This document shows, piece after piece, positions 1-10,017 of a stretch of 64,000 bases of DNA. Under the pieces are notes generated by a model. That model was not told the origin of the DNA, made no database searches, and worked only from the letters and a program-made list of their open reading frames with translations. The position numbers were made by a program, and so were the translations under genes. Source of the DNA: Edaphochlamys debaryana (taxonomy: Eukaryota > Chlorophyta > Chlorophyceae > Chlamydomonadales); contig JAEHOE010000125.1 in the NCBI GenBank assembly GCA_016858145.1, positions 62,001-126,000 on the forward strand. Reading direction: 5' to 3'. Each line of letters starts with the position of its first letter. The stretch's first letter is position 1.

Positions 1-10
1 GCAGGTGCGT

Positions 11-535
11 CCTTAGCCCCTTGCAACGCCAGTGCGCCAGCTACCACTAGCAGAGCCCTGGGGGGCGCGGGTTGGGAGGGCGAGAGGGACGTTAGCGGGC
101 TCGTGAGCGCAGAAGGGGGCACCCGCGCAGGTGCAGATCGGGAGCCGATCCAGCTCAGCCCCAGGGCCGCAACATGGCCGGGGGACACCACTGCGCGCGC
201 GTTTGCCCGGGCCCACCTGTGCTGCCGGGGCTCCCAGCTGCTGGGCAAGCTTGGGGCACCGCAAGCGCACGCCCTTAGCCCCTTGCAACGCCAGTGCGCC
301 AGCTACCACTAGCAGAGCCCTGGGGGGCGCGGGTTGGGAGGCCGAGAGGGACGTTAGTGGGCTCGTGAGCGCAGACGGGGGCACCCGCGCAGGTGCAGAT
401 CGGGAGCCGATCCAGCCCAGCCCCAGGGCCGCAACATGGCCGGGGGACACCACTGCGAGCGCGTTTGCCCGGGCCCTCCTGTGATGCCGGGGCTCCCAGC
501 TGCTGGGCAAGCGCACGCCGCTCGCTCAAGCCGGG
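11..535. repeat. Two tandem ~262-bp units inside the intron
   Basis: The unit starting ccttagccccttgcaacgcc at 11 starts again at 273, giving a period of 262 bp; the second unit is incomplete and diverges after about 520. The same pair occurs in the right duplicate at about 20038 and 20300. Open frames over this stretch are produced by GC-rich repeat sequence and show no coding signature. The units lie in the long intron between the exon ending at position 4 and the exon at 1204. Confidence 0.8.
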
Positions 536-1203
536 AACCCGTTAGCTGGGCCTCCCGCGATGTTGCCTTGGCTGCGTCGGCGCAAAGCATTGTTGCCTGC
601 CTGTTCTCTGTTTACATAACATGGTTCTTGAATGCTTTGCCTTAGAGCGATGAGGCGAGAGGCGTGAGGGCACGCAAGGGCGGAGGTTGTGCGCATCATC
701 GGCACACCAGCGGCATTGTACTAGAGGTATTTCAAGGACAGTATGCATTGTGATATCCTATGAGTCGACATGTGCGTTGTTGATGGAAGCGATGGTCTGC
801 AGTACGTGTTCTGCGTGCAGCTCGCGTCAATTCTTGGGCTGCGTGAACATCACAATTACTTACAGAAGCTATAAGAGAAGTTAGATGAGAGGTGAAGCGG
901 CTTGCAGCACGGTTTCCCCCCCGCCCCCTCCCCCGCAAATGACCCACGGAATGACCGGCCCGACCGAATGACCCCGGGATGACCGCCAAATGACCGAAAT
1001 CCTGCCGAATGACCTCCCCCCCTTCTGCGAGTGTGCGTCTGCACACAGACCACAGCTAGCGTAGCGGGTGCACGCAGCGCAGCTAGGTGCTGTTTTGCAC
1101 CGAGCGGTTCGGTGCGGCCGTAGCTCGTGGGGCGGAGCGCTTGGACTGCTGACTCTGCCGACCTAGCCCGCCCCTCTGCTCCATGCATGCGCCAACAATG
1201 CAG

Positions 1204-1627
1204 TGTGGCTCAAGTTACGGCGGACCTTGCCTCTGCGCTGGGGGTAAGCTCCGCCGCGAGCGATATCCGATGCTCTTCTCATCTGCCCTTGGCTCCATCC
1301 AGCTGGCCACCTCCCGTTCTTGCTTGGTGCTTGTCCTTGCAGATCTCTGCACGGCAGATCACGTTGGTCCTGATTGGCTCTTATCCCCTGACCTTCGAGT
1401 ACACGGTTGCGTTCCCTGCTGAGGCCACCCTTGAGGAGGTACGTTCGTACGTACGTGCGTACGGCACAGAATCACAGGCTGCCGTACGCACGTCGCCCAA
1501 CCGACCTGCCGCTCCCCCGGCGCCCGCAGGTTGTCCGCCTCCGTCCATCCCAACAGCACATCCACATGCCGCCATGCAGAATCTCAGAGCCCTCGACCAG
1601 CTCTCGAAGCCACTTGCTCGGACCCCA
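1204..1627 (+). pseudogene. 3' exons of an extracellular-type domain, left paralogue copy
   Basis: Exon 1204-1243 follows a cag acceptor, enters in phase 2 and encodes VAQVTADLASALG. Exon 1343-1438 (or to 1446) encodes a strand-rich segment ending VAFPAEATLEE. A third exon may run from 1530 to about 1627 and read LSASVHPNSTST if the previous exon ends at 1446. The pattern ADLASALG..ItlvligsyP..F.ytvafPa recurs in secreted algal proteins; this is from memory, not a search. The right copy (21218-21642) is nearly identical. The donor after the third exon reads ccccataagg here but ccccgtaagg on the right, so the gt is lost. With its upstream exons outside the window I call it a paralogue fragment, functional state unknown. 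Confidence 0.55.
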
Positions 1628-1699
1628 TAAGGCATGCACATGGCGCGGGCAGGCCTGTGGAAGAGGCGTTGGCACTGGCACAACCAACACCATTCGCTT

Positions 1700-1885
1700 T
1701 TCAGGCTCGACAGTCATTCGCTTTTTTGTGGCCTGCCGAATCATTCGCTTGAAAATGCATGCTTCGTTATCGGACGATATCATTTGTTATTAGAACGAAC
1801 ATGGCCGTTTCATTTCTGAGAGCGAACCGGATCGGGGGATAGCGAATGGGCCGGTTCGTTTCAGATAGCAAACCGGATGGGGGGG
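1700..1885. repeat. Short repeats built on cattcgct and ccggttcg motifs
   Basis: cattcgctt occurs several times between 1700 and 1755. A partly palindromic unit of about 50 bp (gagcgaaccggat...agcgaatgggccggttcg) follows, in roughly two copies here and three in the right duplicate (21835-21945). The unit-number difference is the clearest length polymorphism between the two duplicates. Confidence 0.6.
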
Positions 1886-2456
1886 AATACCGGGTGCGCA
1901 TTAGCCGGCCTGCCTGGAGGGGCATCGGCCCAGGCGACAACGCAAGCTGCCACGCGCACCGCCGTCCCCCCTCCCCCCAACCAAGCAAGCACCACACCCC
2001 TATGCGAGCGGCTGAACGAGTGCGGGTAGGGGTGGGGCGCCCCGGCCATCGACACATCCTCCCCCCCGCGAATGCTGCTGCTGCCCGCGGGGGGCCACAG
2101 ACAAGGTCGCGGGCGACATTCCCCCCACCTCGCGACGTAGTTACGATCCTCCCCTTGTACACAATAGTGTGTAATTCAGCGGCGACGGCGTTTGCGGAGC
2201 GCGTTTGCGGAGTGCCAGTTAAATGGTGAACCCGGGAAGCGCTACAGTGACGACAGCGGCTACAAGGAAAAGCTTCAAGCCTAAAGGATTCGGGCAAAGG
2301 GCGTGGGCGTGCAGAAAAGTTCTTGCCGCGCCAAGCGCTCGCAAGCTTTCGCGACTACGTTCACATGCTTTCAGCGGGTTGGGGGCGGTGTTGAAGGTAT
2401 TGCGTATAGAAGGGGCCTGAGAATAAGAGTCTTCCGAGTGCGGCTTGCACTTGGGC

Positions 2457-3727
2457 GGGGCAAGCCGCACTCCGCGGTGCCCAGCCTGTTCCTGTTGGCT
2501 CCCGCTGGAACGCACGGCCGTGCGCATGGCCGGCGCTGCCTAGGCCATGGAGGCCTCCACGGTGGAAAGACGGAAAGGTGAGGGGCTATGGAAAGCTGGG
2601 TTGAGGGTGTGAGATGTGAGGCGAGGGGCGCGTGGACAATGGCAAGGTGAGGGGGTGGGAAGCTTCCCCCATAAGGCAGGCGAGAGGAGGTGGGTGGGCG
2701 GGGAGGGGTGAGGTGCTGAGGTAAGGATACGGACGCACGGGTTGGGGAGGGCGGGGGCATGAAGTGCGGCCAGGACATCAAGCAAAGCCGCGGCACGGGT
2801 ACTGAACTTGTCACCGTCCCCCCACCCCCCTCGCCCCCCAGGATGCAGGAGGGCTCATTGGGTGTGCAATGACATCCCAGCAGGCTGCGCTTGGAGAGAC
2901 AGATGGGAAGGTCGGGGCTTTGACATCGGTTTAACACATGTCAAGGTCGGGGCTTTGACAAAGGGTTAACACCGGCTAGTTGAGGCAGAGGTCGGGACTT
3001 CCCTGGCAGGATTGCTTACAGGCTGCATGGAGATGACATGTTTACTTGGCGTTCGAGGCTGGAACGCAAGTGGGCAGGAGACAAGCTAAGATGAGAGAGA
3101 TAGTGGCAGGCAGGACACAGAGGCATGCAGGAAGGCTAGAGCAGGTAGCCAGGCAGGAGCTGGGTGCGGAGCGCGGTCAGCATGTAAAATCCGAGTGTCA
3201 ATACGGCCCCAGACCCACTTCGCATCCACCCGGTTTGGAAGGCGGGTTACCGGGCCGGTTTTTCATGTGTCAAAACCCGGTCTCGTAGGTTCGGGGTGGG
3301 TTCGCCGAACCGGGTCGAACCGGGCGGCAGCCCGGTTCACCGAACCCGCCCGAACCTGGGCGGAACCCGCCCCAGGACTGACATAGGGAACTGGGTTCGT
3401 GCAGGTCCTGCCCCGACCCGCCGACCCACACACGTCTTCCCGGCATGGCTCCACGCCATCTTCACTACCTCACTTCACCCCCAAACCTTTCAGGCACCAT
3501 GACACGCCAGTGCCCGACACTGAAGGCATCACATTGGCTGGGCCCAGCGGTGCGTCCCACACGCGCGACGCCCCCTCAAGCGGCCAGGATAGACGAAGAA
3601 GCAGCCAAACGGCAAGGGGGGAGGGGCGGCAAGGGCCGGGCAGGGCCGGGTCGACGGCGGTGAGGGCCGGGCACGCAAGCGGGTATGGACGGATCCCTCT
3701 TGGGTACTCAGTCGTGTGCGGCCAGCA
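2457..3727. other. Non-coding, repeat-rich spacer
   Basis: No exon with convincing splice sites was found. It holds a direct repeat at 2905-2972 (aaggtcggggctttgaca, twice about 34 bp apart). It also holds a cluster of ccggttc/gaaccgg motifs in both orientations at 3230-3400, and a block at 3518-3634 copied at 22928-23044. Open frames here are short and GC-driven. Confidence 0.6.
3518..3634. repeat. 117-bp block shared with 22928-23044
   Basis: From ctgaaggcatcaca to ggggcggcaaggg the two sites are almost identical. The sequences between these blocks and the 2.5-kb duplicates differ (about 1060 bp on the left, 390 bp on the right). The block may be the far end of a longer original duplication that lost or gained internal DNA. 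Confidence 0.8.
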
Positions 3728-4297
3728 GGACTGACACATTTCACGAGCGCAAGGGACAAACACCTCAGGTCGTCGTAATCCCTTCCGCTCGTCAAGAGCA
3801 TAAGCCGAAGGGGTCAGGGATAATGTAGCTAGTCCCCTGTATCCAAATCCCTGATGGGCGGGCGGGAGTCAGTCTGGCCGTCGCTCGTCAAAGCTAGGGA
3901 CTCCCTGGACAAATTCCCGCAAGCGCTGTACGGAGCTCACGAGCCGCGCTGGCAACTCGCGGGGCTAGGCGGATACGAGGGGCCGACGAGGACGAGGGGG
4001 AGCCTCGTTGCGCCGACGAAGCGGCCCCGCGGGGCGATATCAGGCTTTCGGCTGCCAGAGGGCTGCCGTGGAGTGTTCTGCCAGCTGGTACCTTTCCGGC
4101 TGCTTCGCATGGCTAGTCCTAGTGGCGCTCGTCCTCGAAGTCCCTGTCAGGAACGGTCAGCACTTGCAGGAACGTCCAGACTGACCCATTTGACGAGCGC
4201 AAGGGACAAACACCGTCATAATCAAAAACACAGGGACGCCCGCCCATCAGGGACTTGGATCCAGGGGACTAGTTACATTATCCCTGACCCCTATATT

Positions 4298-4410
4298 CGG
4301 CTTATACTCTTGACGAGCGGAAGGGATTACGACGACCTCCTCCAGCAACCAGGTCGTCGTCGTCTGACCTGGTCGTCGAAATCCCTTCCGCTCGTCAAGA
4401 GCATAAGCCG
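4298..4410. repeat. Long palindrome (hairpin) of the composite element
   Basis: Arms of about 50 bp beginning cggcttatactcttgacgag pair with the end ...ctcgtcaagagcataagccg around a loop containing ggtcgtcgtcgtctgacc. Identical or near-identical palindromes lie at 10018-10130 and 10997-11109. Confidence 0.85.
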
Positions 4411-5117
4411 AATGAAAGGGCCCTTGCTTCCGCTCAGCGCGCCTGACGGGAAAGGGCCACAAGCATCTCAGTCGTCCGCGTGCTAGGCAGCACCTCCGAC
4501 ATTACGCACCTCGGCCGGCCGAGCGATTCCGGATTCTGGCGACCAAGCAGCTCTGTGTAGTGCCGCTGCACAGATCTGACATCTGCCTGTTTACTGTTTT
4601 CGGTATAAGTAGAACCTCGGCACAACACTCTGTGTTCAGCATGTTAGGCGCGTCGGCTGTATCCAAATCCCTGATGGGCGGGCGGGAGTCAGTCTGGCCG
4701 TCGCTCGTCAAAGCTAGGGACTCCCTGGACAAATTCCCGCAAGCGCTATACGGAGCTCACGAGCCGCGCTGGCAACTCGCGGGGCTAGGCGGATACGAGG
4801 GGCCGACGAGGACGAGGGGGAGCCTCGTTGCGCCGACGAAGCGGCCCCGCGGGGCGATATCAGGCTTTCGGCTGCCAGAGGGCTGCCGTGGAGTGTTCTG
4901 CCGGCTGGTACCTTTCCGGCTGCTTCGCATGGCTAGTCCTAGTGGCGCTCGTCCTCGAAGTCCCTGTCAGGATCGGTCAGCACTTGCAGGAACGTCCAGA
5001 CTGACCCATTTGACGAGCGCAAGGGACAAACACCGTCGTAATCAAAAACACAGGGACGCCCGCCCATCAGGGACTTGGATCCAGGGGACTAGCTACATTA
5101 TCCCTGACCCCTATATT

Positions 5118-5198
5118 GGGGACCCGTACGCCCCGGGCGGACCTTACTGCGCGTGCGAGATACTATTGCTTATCTTGTTTTGTTGTTCAGCACGCGCT
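5118..5198 (+). repeat. Split direct repeat A1 (left end of retroelement)
   Basis: It begins ggggacccgtacgcccc and ends cagcacgcgct, and is identical to A2 at 9748-9828. The sequences diverge immediately after (gaacaac versus cccgccc). It is the 5' terminus of the element. Confidence 0.92.
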
Positions 5199-5312
5199 GA
5201 ACAACGGGCAAGTCCCGCGCCTTCGGGCGCGCTTCTTTGCTTACTTCCGCTGTGCAGCAGCACATCAGCAAGGCCCAGCGGGCTAGTAGTTGGAGTACCT
5301 TAGCACCTAGCT

Positions 5313-6482
5313 ATGCTCAGCTACGTACGGGCGCAGCGCGCCCTGGCGCCGGTCGCCGTCCTGATGCTGATCGCGTTGGTCGGCGCCGGCGCCATGAACT
5401 CCAACAACGGGGTTCCTCCGCAGGCAGGTCAGCATGCGTATGTCTCTTTTGAGCAATACCAGGCTGGCGTGCGGGCGGAGACTCTCCGGGCGCAAGCCGA
5501 GTGGGCTGCGCGCTTGGACGAGTTCCAGCAGCGCTTCCAAGCAATGGAGGCGGAAAACGCTCGTCTCCGGCAGGAGGCGGCGGCCGCGCAGGCGCAGGCG
5601 GCCCAGGCGAATCAGCGTCGCGCACGCGAGGCGCCGGCGCCGGAGCCCGCCGGCGCTGGCCAGGATGAGCGGCTTCGCCGCATGGAGGAGATGATGAGCG
5701 AGTTGATGCGGAACATGGCAGGTGGGGGTGCGGGGTCAGTGCTAGCGGAATTGGAGGCTAAGTGGGGTACGCCGCAGGCCCAAACTAGTGAGGGAGGGCC
5801 TTTGTCGCTGTCCCGGGATACGCTCCGCAGCCTACCAGGGGAGATGAAAGATGGTGATGTTGTGCTTACTCGGTTCAGGGACATAGCGGAATGGCGGGAG
5901 CTGAATAGTGCACAGCATGGGCCCGACCGGGCCGGTTCACTTGCCTATGAGTTTGCTATCCTTCTTACGGTCCATGGCATAGTGGAGCTATTGGTCGCAG
6001 GTTTGGCGGATGTGAAAGGCGTGGTGGCGCGTGTGATCGATGGTGCCGGGGCTCAGGCCGTTAGCGCGGCTCTGGAGACTCTACTGTATGACGCCGACTG
6101 GGCGGCCAAAGTGTGCAAGGGGCGCATGAATTCGATTCTGCAGTTCCCTAAGTATGGCAGGACGGGGGTCTCCAGCATGTGGGATCGTTACTTTGCGGCG
6201 GCGCAGTCACCGTTACGGGATGAGGTCACGGCCAAGTTTGAGACGGAGCTGGCGGAGGCCACGATGAAGGCTACGGTTAAGGTGATGGCCGCCAAGACCG
6301 TGGAGAAGGCGAAGCCCCCGCCGCCGCCCAAGCCGACTCAGACAGGCGGCTATGGGCGGGGCGGCGGCGGACGTGGTTACGTTGGCGGCCGATTTCCCCC
6401 GCAGCAGCAGCAGCAGCTGGGGCGTGGCCGCGGCCAGCCGCCTTCCCCTGCACCCGCCGCGGTGGCGGGTGGGGGTGCCTAG
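5313..6482 (+). CDS. Gag-like ORF1 of the retrotransposon
   Basis: A 389-residue frame opens with ATG at 5313; an internal ATG at 5393 is an alternative. The N-terminal part holds a Glu/Ala/Gln/Arg-rich coiled-coil stretch (about residues 45-135), then a helical middle region (about 160-330), then a basic glycine-rich tail with PPPPPKP, RGGGGRG and a QQQQQ run. No CCHC zinc knuckle is visible; the arginine-glycine tail may bind nucleic acid instead. It stops 26 bp before the RT start codon. A nucleocapsid role is inferred from its place ahead of RT; the sequence itself would not identify it. Confidence 0.75.
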   Translation: MLSYVRAQRALAPVAVLMLIALVGAGAMNSNNGVPPQAGQHAYVSFEQYQAGVRAETLRAQAEWAARLDEFQQRFQAMEAENARLRQEAAAAQAQAAQANQRRAREAPAPEPAGAGQDERLRRMEEMMSELMRNMAGGGAGSVLAELEAKWGTPQAQTSEGGPLSLSRDTLRSLPGEMKDGDVVLTRFRDIAEWRELNSAQHGPDRAGSLAYEFAILLTVHGIVELLVAGLADVKGVVARVIDGAGAQAVSAALETLLYDADWAAKVCKGRMNSILQFPKYGRTGVSSMWDRYFAAAQSPLRDEVTAKFETELAEATMKATVKVMAAKTVEKAKPPPPPKPTQTGGYGRGGGGRGYVGGRFPPQQQQQLGRGRGQPPSPAPAAVAGGGA

Positions 6483-6508
6483 AAAGGTGCGTGTGTGTGT
6501 TGCGTGCT

Positions 6509-8500
6509 ATGTCTGGCGTGCCGTTGCATGAGCGGGTGTCGGGCAGGGTTGCGGCGTGGAAGGCGATTGGGGCGGACGCTCGGATTTTGCGCATCTTGCG
6601 TGAGGGGGTGCCGGTCGAGTGGGCGGGCGGCAAGGAGCCGCCACCGTTTGTGCTTCCCAGTTTGCCTGTCTCGTCGGAGCAGGAGCGTTGGTGGTTTGAG
6701 AAGGAGGAGCAGCGCCTCATTGCTCTTGGGGCTATCTCGCGGGTTGATCCCGAGGGCCCCCAGCCCAAGCACGTCGTTAATGCGTTTTGTGTGCCTAAGC
6801 CGGGTAGTGGGTCGTGGCGTCTTGTTGTCAACCTGAAGCGCATGAACATTGCGCAGAAGGGGTACACGTGTCGGTATGAGTCGCTGCGCACTCTGCGGCG
6901 CATGCCGGTCACGGGGTCCTGGATGGTGAAGGTGGATCTTGCGGATGCGTATTACCACATCCCGATCCGTGCGTCCGACCGGCGGTACTTCTGCTTTCGC
7001 TTCTGCGGGCGCATGTACGTGATGAATTCGCTGGCTATGGGCTGGCTGAACTCGCCGTACTACTTCACCAAAGTCATGCGTTGCGTGGTGCGTTTTTGGC
7101 GTGACCCGGTGTCGGCGGTGGGCTCGGGGCGCACACGCTTGCGCCCCCCGATGCCCCCGCATCAGTTCTTCGCCCCCTCCCACCAGCGCTCGGTGGGCAG
7201 GTACGGCACGCGGGTGCTGCCGTACCTAGATGATTTCCTGCTGCTGTTCGCTTCGCAGGAGCAGGCTCGTGCAGGGGGTGCGTGGGTGCGGGATGTGATT
7301 CAGTTCCTGGGTTTGTCTTGTCATCCAACCAAGTGTGAGTGGGAGCCTTCGCAGCGCGTGTATCACCTCGGCTTAATGGTGAACGCTGCGGACGGGCTTT
7401 TTGAGGTGCCGGCCGACAAGATGGCCAAGCTGCGGCGCCTGGCGGTGGGCCTGCGGGTGACCGCCAAGAAAAACCGGCGTCTTGTGTCTAAGCGTGATTT
7501 GGCAAAGCTGTGTGGGTTTGCCCAGAGTGTCAAGCTGGCGCTGGTGCCGGCGCCCTTGTTTCTCCGGAATTTGTACGACGACCTGTCCCAGCCCGTTGGT
7601 TGGTCGGGCAAGGTGCGGCTGTCCCGGGGCTCTCTACGGGACTTGGACTGGTGGGCAGACTTGCCCCCCACGTCCTGCTCTGCTGCCATCCACCAGGGCG
7701 TCGCCTCTGTTGAACTCTCGGTGGATGCGTCGTCGCACTCTTGGGGTGCGGTGTGTCATGGGCGTGTTGCGCGTGGCGTGTGGGGTTTGGAGGAGCGGTC
7801 GCAGCACATCAACTGGAAGGAGCTGCGGGCCGTACGGTATGCGCTCATGTCGTTCTTGCCGTTGGTGTCTAAGCGTGTGGTTTTGGTGCACGAGGATAAC
7901 ACCACCACGCAGGCGGTGCTGGGGCGGCTGTCCTCACGCTCCCCCGCCCTCCATGCGGAAATGCGGTTGTTGTGGGAGTTTCTTCAGGCCCACAGCATCG
8001 AGCTGCAGGTGGTGCGGGTGGCGAGCGCGGATAACGAGGCCGACGCCCCCTCGCGCATGGTGGAGCGCTACGATTACCGGTTGCACCGGCAGTGGTTTAA
8101 CTTGTTGGAGCGGCGTTTTGGGCCGCACGGGGTGGATCTGTTTGCGTCACATCTAAATACGCATTTGGCGCGGTTCTTTTCGCGGTATCATTGCCCAGGG
8201 TCCGCCGGGGTGGATGCGTTGCAGCAGCTGTGGGCCGGCCTTAACGCTTACGGCTGCCCCCCGGTGGAACCCGACTTTCTCTTGGCGGTGGTGCAGAAAA
8301 TTCGGGAGGAGCGCGCCAACGTCACCCTCGTCGTGCCGTATTGGCCCGCGCAGGCGTGGTGGCAACAACTCATGGAGCTGGCCGTGGACCTGGTCTTCCT
8401 GCCGGCGGGGACCGCTCTCTTCGAGCGCCCGCAGGAGGGGGTGGCCGGCAGCCTGCCGCCGCCCCAGTGGCCCACGGTAGCGGTGCGGATCGAGTGGTGA
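6509..8500 (+). CDS. Reverse transcriptase-RNase H polyprotein of the retrotransposon
   Basis: ATG at 6509 (MSGVPLHERVSG) is the first good start after the Gag stop. The reverse transcriptase palm is clear: LVVNLKRMN, then VDLADAYYHIP (about residues 139-149), LPYLDDFLLLF with the YxDD box near residue 239, and the thumb. An RNase H-like domain follows with ELSVDASSHSWGAV near residue 404, INWKELRAV and VHEDNTTTQ near 460. The arrangement matches DIRS-order RT, and no integrase or protease is present. The frame is uninterrupted and ends with TGA at 8498. It copies the element RNA into DNA. Confidence 0.92.
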   Translation: MSGVPLHERVSGRVAAWKAIGADARILRILREGVPVEWAGGKEPPPFVLPSLPVSSEQERWWFEKEEQRLIALGAISRVDPEGPQPKHVVNAFCVPKPGSGSWRLVVNLKRMNIAQKGYTCRYESLRTLRRMPVTGSWMVKVDLADAYYHIPIRASDRRYFCFRFCGRMYVMNSLAMGWLNSPYYFTKVMRCVVRFWRDPVSAVGSGRTRLRPPMPPHQFFAPSHQRSVGRYGTRVLPYLDDFLLLFASQEQARAGGAWVRDVIQFLGLSCHPTKCEWEPSQRVYHLGLMVNAADGLFEVPADKMAKLRRLAVGLRVTAKKNRRLVSKRDLAKLCGFAQSVKLALVPAPLFLRNLYDDLSQPVGWSGKVRLSRGSLRDLDWWADLPPTSCSAAIHQGVASVELSVDASSHSWGAVCHGRVARGVWGLEERSQHINWKELRAVRYALMSFLPLVSKRVVLVHEDNTTTQAVLGRLSSRSPALHAEMRLLWEFLQAHSIELQVVRVASADNEADAPSRMVERYDYRLHRQWFNLLERRFGPHGVDLFASHLNTHLARFFSRYHCPGSAGVDALQQLWAGLNAYGCPPVEPDFLLAVVQKIREERANVTLVVPYWPAQAWWQQLMELAVDLVFLPAGTALFERPQEGVAGSLPPPQWPTVAVRIEW

Positions 8501-9611
8501 ACTGGGCGCGGAGTCAGCAGGGGGCGGGCGGCACGCGTACGGCGAAGTACGCTGTGGACTGGGCCGCCTCTGGGGCCCCTGTGGTCGTGACGGACTTAAT
8601 TGTAGAGCGGCTGGCCGCCAGCGGGGCTAGTGCATGGGGATTCCGGGCTAGGTTTCGGGACATAGCGCAGGCAGTTGTGGCCCGAGTGGGCGCAAAGACC
8701 TGGAAGTCTTATGGTTCGCAATTTGCGGCTTTTGTGCGTTTCTGTGTCGATGAGGATCGCGAGTTCTTGCCCGCGGATCACATGACGGGCTTATTATATG
8801 GGCAGTATCTGGCAGCGCGGGGTACGGTCAAGGCAAGTACGGCTCAGCCGTATTTTAGTGCAGTAAATACGGTGCATGAGCTTTTGGGGCACCCCAAGCC
8901 GTGCGCTGGGGACAACACGCTTCTTGTGGCCTTTCGCAAGGGTTGGGAGCGGTTGCAGGTCTCTCTGACGCCAGCTTCCCGCCTGGTTCTCGCATTCCCG
9001 GCCTCTGTAGTGTGGCAGCTTTCTGAGCGGTTGCCGCGTGTGCTTTCTCCGTCGGATCTTTTCGTGCCACTCCTTTCGTGGTGCTCAGCTTTGCGTGTTT
9101 TCTTCGGCCCGACTCCCTCTTGTCTGTGCAGCGGGCGCGTGTGCTTAGTACCCCTGAGGGGGCCGTGTTTCAGTACGAGCCGTTGCGTTGGAAGGGAAAA
9201 ATTGTTAAGCCGGATCGCGCTCCCACAGTGCAGCTGCCGCTTGCCCGGGTGCCCGCCTTGGAGGCGGCCCTGCGGCAGCGGTTGGCGCGGGGGCCGCTGT
9301 GGCCGGCCAAGGTGTCGACGACGGGAGCCGAGGCCTGGTTTCGTGCGGTGCTCTCACGCTGCGGGTTCGAGCACCTGGTGCCTGTGCACACACTATATAG
9401 CTTGCGGCGCGGTGGGGCTTCCGCCGCGCGCGCGGCCGGCGTGCCTATGGCGGTGATTGAGTCCTTTGGAGGTTGGAGTGCGGGGTCGGCGGCGCTGCGG
9501 GAGCACTATCTGGATATGGGTGTTCCGGCTTGTTCCGCCGCGCGGGCTTTCTTCGGTCAGCTGGCGGCGGGCCGGGTGGCCCCCTTTGTGGGCCAGTACA
9601 TCAATGCGTGA
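8501..9611 (+). CDS. Tyrosine recombinase (YR) of the retrotransposon, one frame break
   Basis: The frame is already open inside the end of the RT gene and has no good ATG, so translation may depend on frameshifting or a non-standard start. The N-terminal SAM-like core-binding part includes GAKTWKSYGSQFAAFVRFC. The catalytic part has VLSFACFLRPDSLL, then VHTLYSLRRGGASAA (the H..LRR box) and ALREHYLDMG with the likely nucleophilic tyrosine at 9507-9509. The two halves lie in different frames: at 9080-9081 the run gg would need to be ggg to keep LLSWVLSFACFL in frame. A single homopolymer deletion explains it. The enzyme integrates the circular DNA intermediate without target duplication. Confidence 0.85.
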
Positions 9612-9635
9612 CTTCGTCTCGGGTGGCTTCCTCTT

Positions 9636-10017
9636 TGGCAGTGCGGCCCCAGCCCCCGGTCTAATGCAGGCTTAGCGCAGCGGTAGCCGGGTTAGTGAGG
9701 GGGTGACTTCGGCCGCCAGGGTTTGGTCCCCGCGTGTGCCACGACATGGGGACCCGTACGCCCCGGGCGGACCTTACTGCGCGTGCGAGATACTATTGCT
9801 TATCTTGTTTTGTTGTTCAGCACGCGCTCCCGCCCGCCCGCCCTGTTGGGGAGTGGTTACGGATGTGCTAGCCGCTGCTCTTTTTCGGCGCGTGGGCTGG
9901 GTCTGGTGTCTCCTCTTCCGTTGGGGACCGCGGGGCCCAGAGGCAGTGGGCCCCTCAGCGCAGCAGGATGTAACAAGAATGCCAGAATGGCAGTGCGGCC
10001 CCAGCCCCCGGTCTAAT
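9636..10017 (+). repeat. B1-A2-B2 right-hand split repeats
   Basis: B1 (9636-9665) and B2 (9988-10017) share the 30 bp ending ccccggtctaat; A2 (9748-9828) lies between them. B2 ends at the junction with the host palindrome cggcttata. In this class of element such repeats are thought to allow a circular intermediate; that role is inferred from family knowledge. Confidence 0.9.

Larger units (their letters stand above)
1..2456. repeat. Left copy of a ~2.5 kb segmental duplication
   Basis: This stretch matches 20028-22534 almost base for base, with a few indels: 13 bp are missing from the right copy near 21187, the right copy has 2 extra bp near 21313, and it has one extra ~50-bp minisatellite unit near 21860. 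Position 1 starts with the last four bases of an exon followed by a gt donor, exactly as at 20028-20032. The left copy is therefore the 3' part of a second copy of the same gene, whose body lies outside the window. It contains a 262-bp tandem repeat, two small conserved exons and AT-richer minisatellite DNA. Confidence 0.9.
5118..10017 (+). mobile_element. Kangaroo/PAT-type (DIRS order) tyrosine-recombinase retrotransposon
   Basis: This 4900-bp element has Gag, RT-RNase H and tyrosine recombinase in that order. It has split direct repeats: A1 at 5118-5198 equals A2 at 9748-9828 (81 bp), and B1 at 9636-9665 equals B2 at 9988-10017 (30 bp), in the order A1-genes-B1-A2-B2. That arrangement is known for PAT, Kangaroo of Volvox and TOC elements. 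The boundaries are exact because the uninterrupted sequence ccctatattcggcttatac survives at 4290-4308 and again near 10830. There is no target-site duplication beyond one shared t, as expected for recombinase integration. It looks young: the repeats are identical and the frames nearly intact. Confidence 0.93.

Noticed and set aside
13..529. Open frames of 84-167 residues on the minus strand in the tandem repeat
   Set aside because: The frames recur in both strands of the 262-bp repeat and in the right duplicate, show no domain, and lie in an intron.
3854..5303. Open frames of 210 and 247 residues in the inverted-repeat units
   Set aside because: They are the same non-coding repeat read through and also occur at 10280; no protein family and palindromic content.
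7482..8156. 224-residue frame overlapping the RT gene
   Set aside because: Shadow frame of the well-conserved RT-RNase H reading frame; arginine/tryptophan/cysteine-biased.
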